NCBI RefSeq assembly: GCF_026616895.1
Contig: NZ_JANYME010000007.1
Location: 30,003 to 94,002 of the forward strand
Reading direction: 5' to 3'
Source of the DNA: Campylobacter sp. MG1
GTDB taxonomy: Bacteria > Campylobacterota > Campylobacteria > Campylobacterales > Campylobacteraceae
DNA length: 64,000 bases
The notes below the pieces were generated by a model. That model worked only from the letters and a program-made list of their open reading frames with translations, ran no database searches and was not told the origin of the DNA. This document shows positions 60,981-64,000 of this stretch, in pieces (the stretch's first letter is position 1; every line of letters starts with the position of its first letter). The position numbers were made by a program, and so were the translations under genes.

Positions 60981-62168
60981 TTAGTTTAATTCTAGTATTT
61001 TAATAGGAAGACCCATTTTATTCATTTCATCAAAGAATGGTTTTGCATCAAATTCTTCCATATTAAACACACCTTTTCCGCTCCATTTGCCACTTGCTAT
61101 TAAATATGTTCCAATTGCAGCAGGAACGCCTGTTGTGTAGCTTACTGCTTGAGCGCCAGTTTCAGCGTAGCATTCTTCATGCACGCAAACATTATAAATA
61201 TATACTTTTTTAGCCTTGCCATCTTTAATACCTTCAATAATACAACCTATGTTTGTCTTGCCTTTAGTCCTTGCACCAAGACTTGCAGGGTCAGGTAAAA
61301 GTGTCTTTAAAAACTCAATAGGAATTATCTTCATTCCTTGATGTTCAACTGGCTCAATTCCTAGCATACCTACATTTTTAAGACAATTCATATGTTGAAT
61401 ATAGCTTTGTCCAAAAGTCATAAAAAATCTAATTCTTTTTAAACCTTTTATATTTTTACATAAGCTCTCAAGTTCTTCATGATAAAGTAAATAGCTATCT
61501 TTAACCCCAACTTCAGGATAATCGTGTTCAACTTTAATCTCAAGTGGTTTAGTCTCAATCCACTCACCATTTTCCCAATATCTACCATTTGCACTAACTT
61601 CTCTTAAGTTTATTTCAGGGTTAAAATTAGTTGCGAAAGCATAGCCGTGATCTCCTGCATTACAATCCATAATATCAATTGTATGAATTTCATCAAATAA
61701 ATATTGCTGCGCATACGCACACATAACATTGGTTGCACCTGGGTCAAATCCACTACCAAGCAGTGCAGGAACACCAGCTTTTAAAAAGTCATTATTTCTA
61801 GCCCATTGCTCTTTATATTCAAATTTAGCTAAATCAGGATGTTCGTAATTTGCTGTATCAATGTATGGAATTTTAGTTTGAGAACAAGCGTCCATTAAAG
61901 CTAAATCTTGATAAGGTAAAGCCACATTTAATAAAATCGTAGCGTTTATATCTTGTATAAGCTTAACAACTGCATTTGTATCATCAGCATTAATCGTAGC
62001 AGTTGCAATCTCAACCCCTAAACGCTCTTTAATAAAACTTGCTATCTCATCACATTTGCTCTTTGTCCTACTTGCAAGAGTAATTTTGTCAAAATATTTG
62101 TATTCAGCAGCTTTATAGGTTGCTACACGGCTAACTCCACCAGCTCCAATTATTAATAAATGTTTCAT
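60981..62168 (-). CDS. Carboxynorspermidine dehydrogenase (saccharopine dehydrogenase-like)
   Basis: The 395-aa protein has the nucleotide motif LIIGAGGVSRVATYKAA at the N-terminus, LLNVALPYQDLALMDAC, and GFDPGATNVMCAYAQ. The epsilonproteobacterial members of this saccharopine-dehydrogenase-like family make carboxyspermidine from putrescine and aspartate semialdehyde in the alternative spermidine pathway (Cj0172c in C. jejuni, as I recall). The decarboxylase partner is not adjacent. GGAG precedes the ATG. Confidence 0.92.
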   Translation of the reverse strand: MKHLLIIGAGGVSRVATYKAAEYKYFDKITLASRTKSKCDEIASFIKERLGVEIATATINADDTNAVVKLIQDINATILLNVALPYQDLALMDACSQTKIPYIDTANYEHPDLAKFEYKEQWARNNDFLKAGVPALLGSGFDPGATNVMCAYAQQYLFDEIHTIDIMDCNAGDHGYAFATNFNPEINLREVSANGRYWENGEWIETKPLEIKVEHDYPEVGVKDSYLLYHEELESLCKNIKGLKRIRFFMTFGQSYIQHMNCLKNVGMLGIEPVEHQGMKIIPIEFLKTLLPDPASLGARTKGKTNIGCIIEGIKDGKAKKVYIYNVCVHEECYAETGAQAVSYTTGVPAAIGTYLIASGKWSGKGVFNMEEFDAKPFFDEMNKMGLPIKILELN

Positions 62169-62286
62169 ATTTTCTCCTTAAGATTTTTTTACTATATTAT
62201 CCTAAAAATGATAAAAATAAATTTATTCTTATCAAAAATATAAATTTAATGATACAATCGTGCAAAATATGAAAAAAAGGACAAAA

Positions 62287-63669
62287 ATGAAAGATAAATT
62301 ATGGGGTGGTAGGTTTAATGAAGCTACTAATAAATTAGTAGAAAAATATACAGCGTCATTACCAGTAGAGCCTAGACTTGCTTTATTTGATATAGAAGGT
62401 AGCGTAGCACATTGTAAAATGTTAGCGTTTAAAGGAATAATAAGTAATGATGAAAAAGAACAAATTCTAAATGGTTTAGAACAAATCAAACAAGAATTTA
62501 TTGAAAATAAATTTATTTTTGATATCAGTGATGAAGATATACATATGGCTATAGAAAAACGATTAAAAGAAATCATAGGCGTAGTGGCTGGAAAACTTCA
62601 TACAGCAAGGAGTAGGAATGATCAAACCACACTTGATTCTCATTTACAAATGAGAGCATATATTAAGGATATTGTAAAAGAATTAAAAAATTTACAAAGT
62701 GTTATTATAAAACAAGCACAAGATAATATAAGTGTTATTATGCCAGGTTTTACACATTTACAAACAGCACAACCGATTTTATTTTCACACTGGATAATGG
62801 CATATTTTTGGATGATAAATAGAGATATTTTAAGATTTAAAGAACTTTATAATAGACTTGATGAATGTCCTTTAGGTGCTGCTGCACTTGCTGGAACTAC
62901 TTTTGATATAGATAGATTTTTTGTAGCAAAGGAATTAAATTTTAGCAAGGTTAGCGAAAATAGTATTGATACTGTAAGTAATCGTGACCATATGATAGAG
63001 TTTTGTAGCGTTAGTGCGATTTGTTTTTCACATTTTTCAAGGTTATGCGAAGAACTTATTTTATTTATGTCAAATGATTATAAATTTATTGAGCTTAGTG
63101 ATGATTTTTGCACTGGTTCAAGCATTATGCCACAGAAAAAAAACCCAGATGTATGTGAAAAAATGCGTGGTAAAAGCGGTAGAATGTATGGAAATTTAAT
63201 GGCTATGCTAACTATTATGAAAGGTTTGCCACTTGCGTATAATACCGATATGAGCGAGGATAAAGCACAAGTTTATGATAGTATGGATACTCTTTTTGAT
63301 AGCGTTGTGATACTTAGCAAAATGCTTGAAAAAATGAAAATAAATGCTGATATTATGAAAAAAGCAGCTACGAATGGTTTTTCAAATGCTACTGATTTAG
63401 CCGATTATTTAGCAAAAAAAGGCGTTGCGTTTAGAAATGCACATGAAATTACAGGAAAAATCGTAAATTATGCTATAAAAAATAATAAAAAATTAGAAGA
63501 AATTGACCTTAAAACCTTGCAAGAATTTTCTACACAAATTAGCGATGATATTTATGAAAATATTAGCTTAATTACTTGCGTAAATAAAAGAATGTCTTAT
63601 GGTGGCACAGCTACTAAAATGGTAGAAATTCAAATACAAAATGCTTTAAAAGAATTACAAAAAGCCTAA
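62287..63669 (+). CDS. argH: Argininosuccinate lyase
   Basis: The 460-aa protein starts at the ATG at 62287 after AAAGGA, giving MKDKLWGGRF, the standard N-terminus; a start at 62260 is rejected. It belongs to the fumarase/aspartase superfamily, with the signature GSSIMPQKKNPD and HTARSRNDQ. It cleaves argininosuccinate to arginine and fumarate. It is monocistronic with its own terminator. Confidence 0.97.
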   Translation: MKDKLWGGRFNEATNKLVEKYTASLPVEPRLALFDIEGSVAHCKMLAFKGIISNDEKEQILNGLEQIKQEFIENKFIFDISDEDIHMAIEKRLKEIIGVVAGKLHTARSRNDQTTLDSHLQMRAYIKDIVKELKNLQSVIIKQAQDNISVIMPGFTHLQTAQPILFSHWIMAYFWMINRDILRFKELYNRLDECPLGAAALAGTTFDIDRFFVAKELNFSKVSENSIDTVSNRDHMIEFCSVSAICFSHFSRLCEELILFMSNDYKFIELSDDFCTGSSIMPQKKNPDVCEKMRGKSGRMYGNLMAMLTIMKGLPLAYNTDMSEDKAQVYDSMDTLFDSVVILSKMLEKMKINADIMKKAATNGFSNATDLADYLAKKGVAFRNAHEITGKIVNYAIKNNKKLEEIDLKTLQEFSTQISDDIYENISLITCVNKRMSYGGTATKMVEIQIQNALKELQKA

Positions 63670-63686
63670 ATTTTAGGCTTTTTTCA
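63661..63686 (+). terminator. Rho-independent terminator of argH
   Basis: AAAGCCTAAA (63661-63670) pairs with TTTAGGCTTT (about 63672-63681), followed directly by TTTTC. The stem begins in the last codons of argH. Confidence 0.85.
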
Positions 63687-63851
63687 AAATTAATATTTTT
63701 AAAATCAATTATTACAATTTTGCTTATTAAATTTTTAGTATTTTTAATCAATATAAGTTTATTTTAATAGCCTTTTTATCGTTGTTTTCTTTATTTTTTT
63801 CATTACACCTTTGTGTAAATAAAGTGAAATTTATTTTTTAAGGAGTGACCC

Positions 63852-64000
63852 ATGAAAAAGGGCTTTACAATGATTGAGTTGATTTTCGTAATCGTGATTA
63901 TCGGAATTTTAGCAGCTGTTGCTGTTCCAAAATTAGGTGGTATTAAAGACGACGCTGAAGCTACAAAAGCTGTTGCAAACCTAAGCACATTTAAAGGTGA
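63852..64000 (+). CDS. Type IV pilin / pseudopilin (partial)
   Basis: The ATG at 63852 follows AAGGAG and the frame runs off the window end (about 49 residues seen). The protein has a short basic leader and a prepilin cleavage site G-FTMIEL (residue 4/5) with the conserved glutamate at position 5 of the mature form. A hydrophobic helix FVIVIIGILAAVAVPKL follows. It is a class III/type IVa prepilin-like sequence processed by PilD. It could be a major pilin, a minor pilin or a competence pseudopilin; the visible part cannot tell. A PilT gene is present at 21426. Confidence 0.88.
   Translation, partial: MKKGFTMIELIFVIVIIGILAAVAVPKLGGIKDDAEATKAVANLSTFKG

Noticed and set aside
62232..62576. 114-aa minus-strand frame opposite argH
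   Set aside because: It lies within the conserved argH coding sequence on the other strand; its serine- and isoleucine-rich composition is a typical antisense by-product.

Overview
The window is low-GC DNA from an epsilonproteobacterium, almost certainly a Campylobacter. The strongest evidence is gene order. The block pyk - mqo - coaX - two envelope proteins - gatC - cvpA - fur - lysS - glyA - DUF1882 - SPOR protein - aroE (16134-28437) follows the order I remember from C. jejuni (Cj0392c to Cj0405). The window also carries MOMP-type porins, carboxynorspermidine dehydrogenase, DcuA-type transport, periplasmic cytochromes c and long poly-G tracts, all typical of the genus. Several features are unlike C. 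jejuni: a PilT ATPase inserted between gatC and cvpA, a pilin gene at the right edge, two c-di-GMP proteins, a ZnuA with a ZinT domain inside it, and a ferrosome-like operon. I do not assign a species.

Layout. 1-6302: zinc region. A DUF1007-NicO transporter and ZnuA-ZinT run leftwards; a Zur-like regulator, a di-haem peroxidase and a GGDEF/EAL protein run rightwards; a palindrome lies between. 6496-11645: diguanylate cyclase, RsiV-like protein, ilvD, dcuA. 11829-16090: a cold-shock/YbjQ-like membrane protein put out of frame by a G9 tract, CreD, and a TraT-like lipoprotein whose promoter spacer is a G8 tract. 16134-28783: the conserved housekeeping block. 28799-30823: coiled-coil protein, MidA-like methyltransferase and M23 peptidase. 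30889-34602: a Fur box and five overlapping or closely packed genes ending in a P1B-type ATPase, which resemble ferrosome (fez) clusters. 34862-37863: two tandem MOMP-like porins, the second with a G8 promoter spacer. 37958-47553: cytochrome c, tRNA-Ser, peroxiredoxin, rdgB, a flavoprotein with a non-canonical start, metQ with a structured leader, a methyltransferase, an MFS transporter, gltA and an antiporter. 47556-55736: queH, an amino-acid binding protein, pgpA, cytochrome c553, a peptide transporter with aminopeptidase P, and modACB. 55838-60929: a five-gene envelope lipoprotein operon with a C10/G10 tract at its first start codon. 60981-64000: carboxynorspermidine dehydrogenase, argH and a truncated pilin.

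Two themes stand out. The first is metal handling: zinc capture by a nested ZnuA/ZinT protein beside a Zur-like regulator, and a Fur-box-controlled iron storage candidate in the same chromosome stretch as fur itself. The second is phase variation: four G/C homopolymers of 8-10 bases occur in 64 kb. Two abut the -10 box of surface-protein genes (a porin and TraT), one lies in a coding frame, and one lies at a ribosome binding site. The surface layer of this organism is therefore likely to vary between cells.
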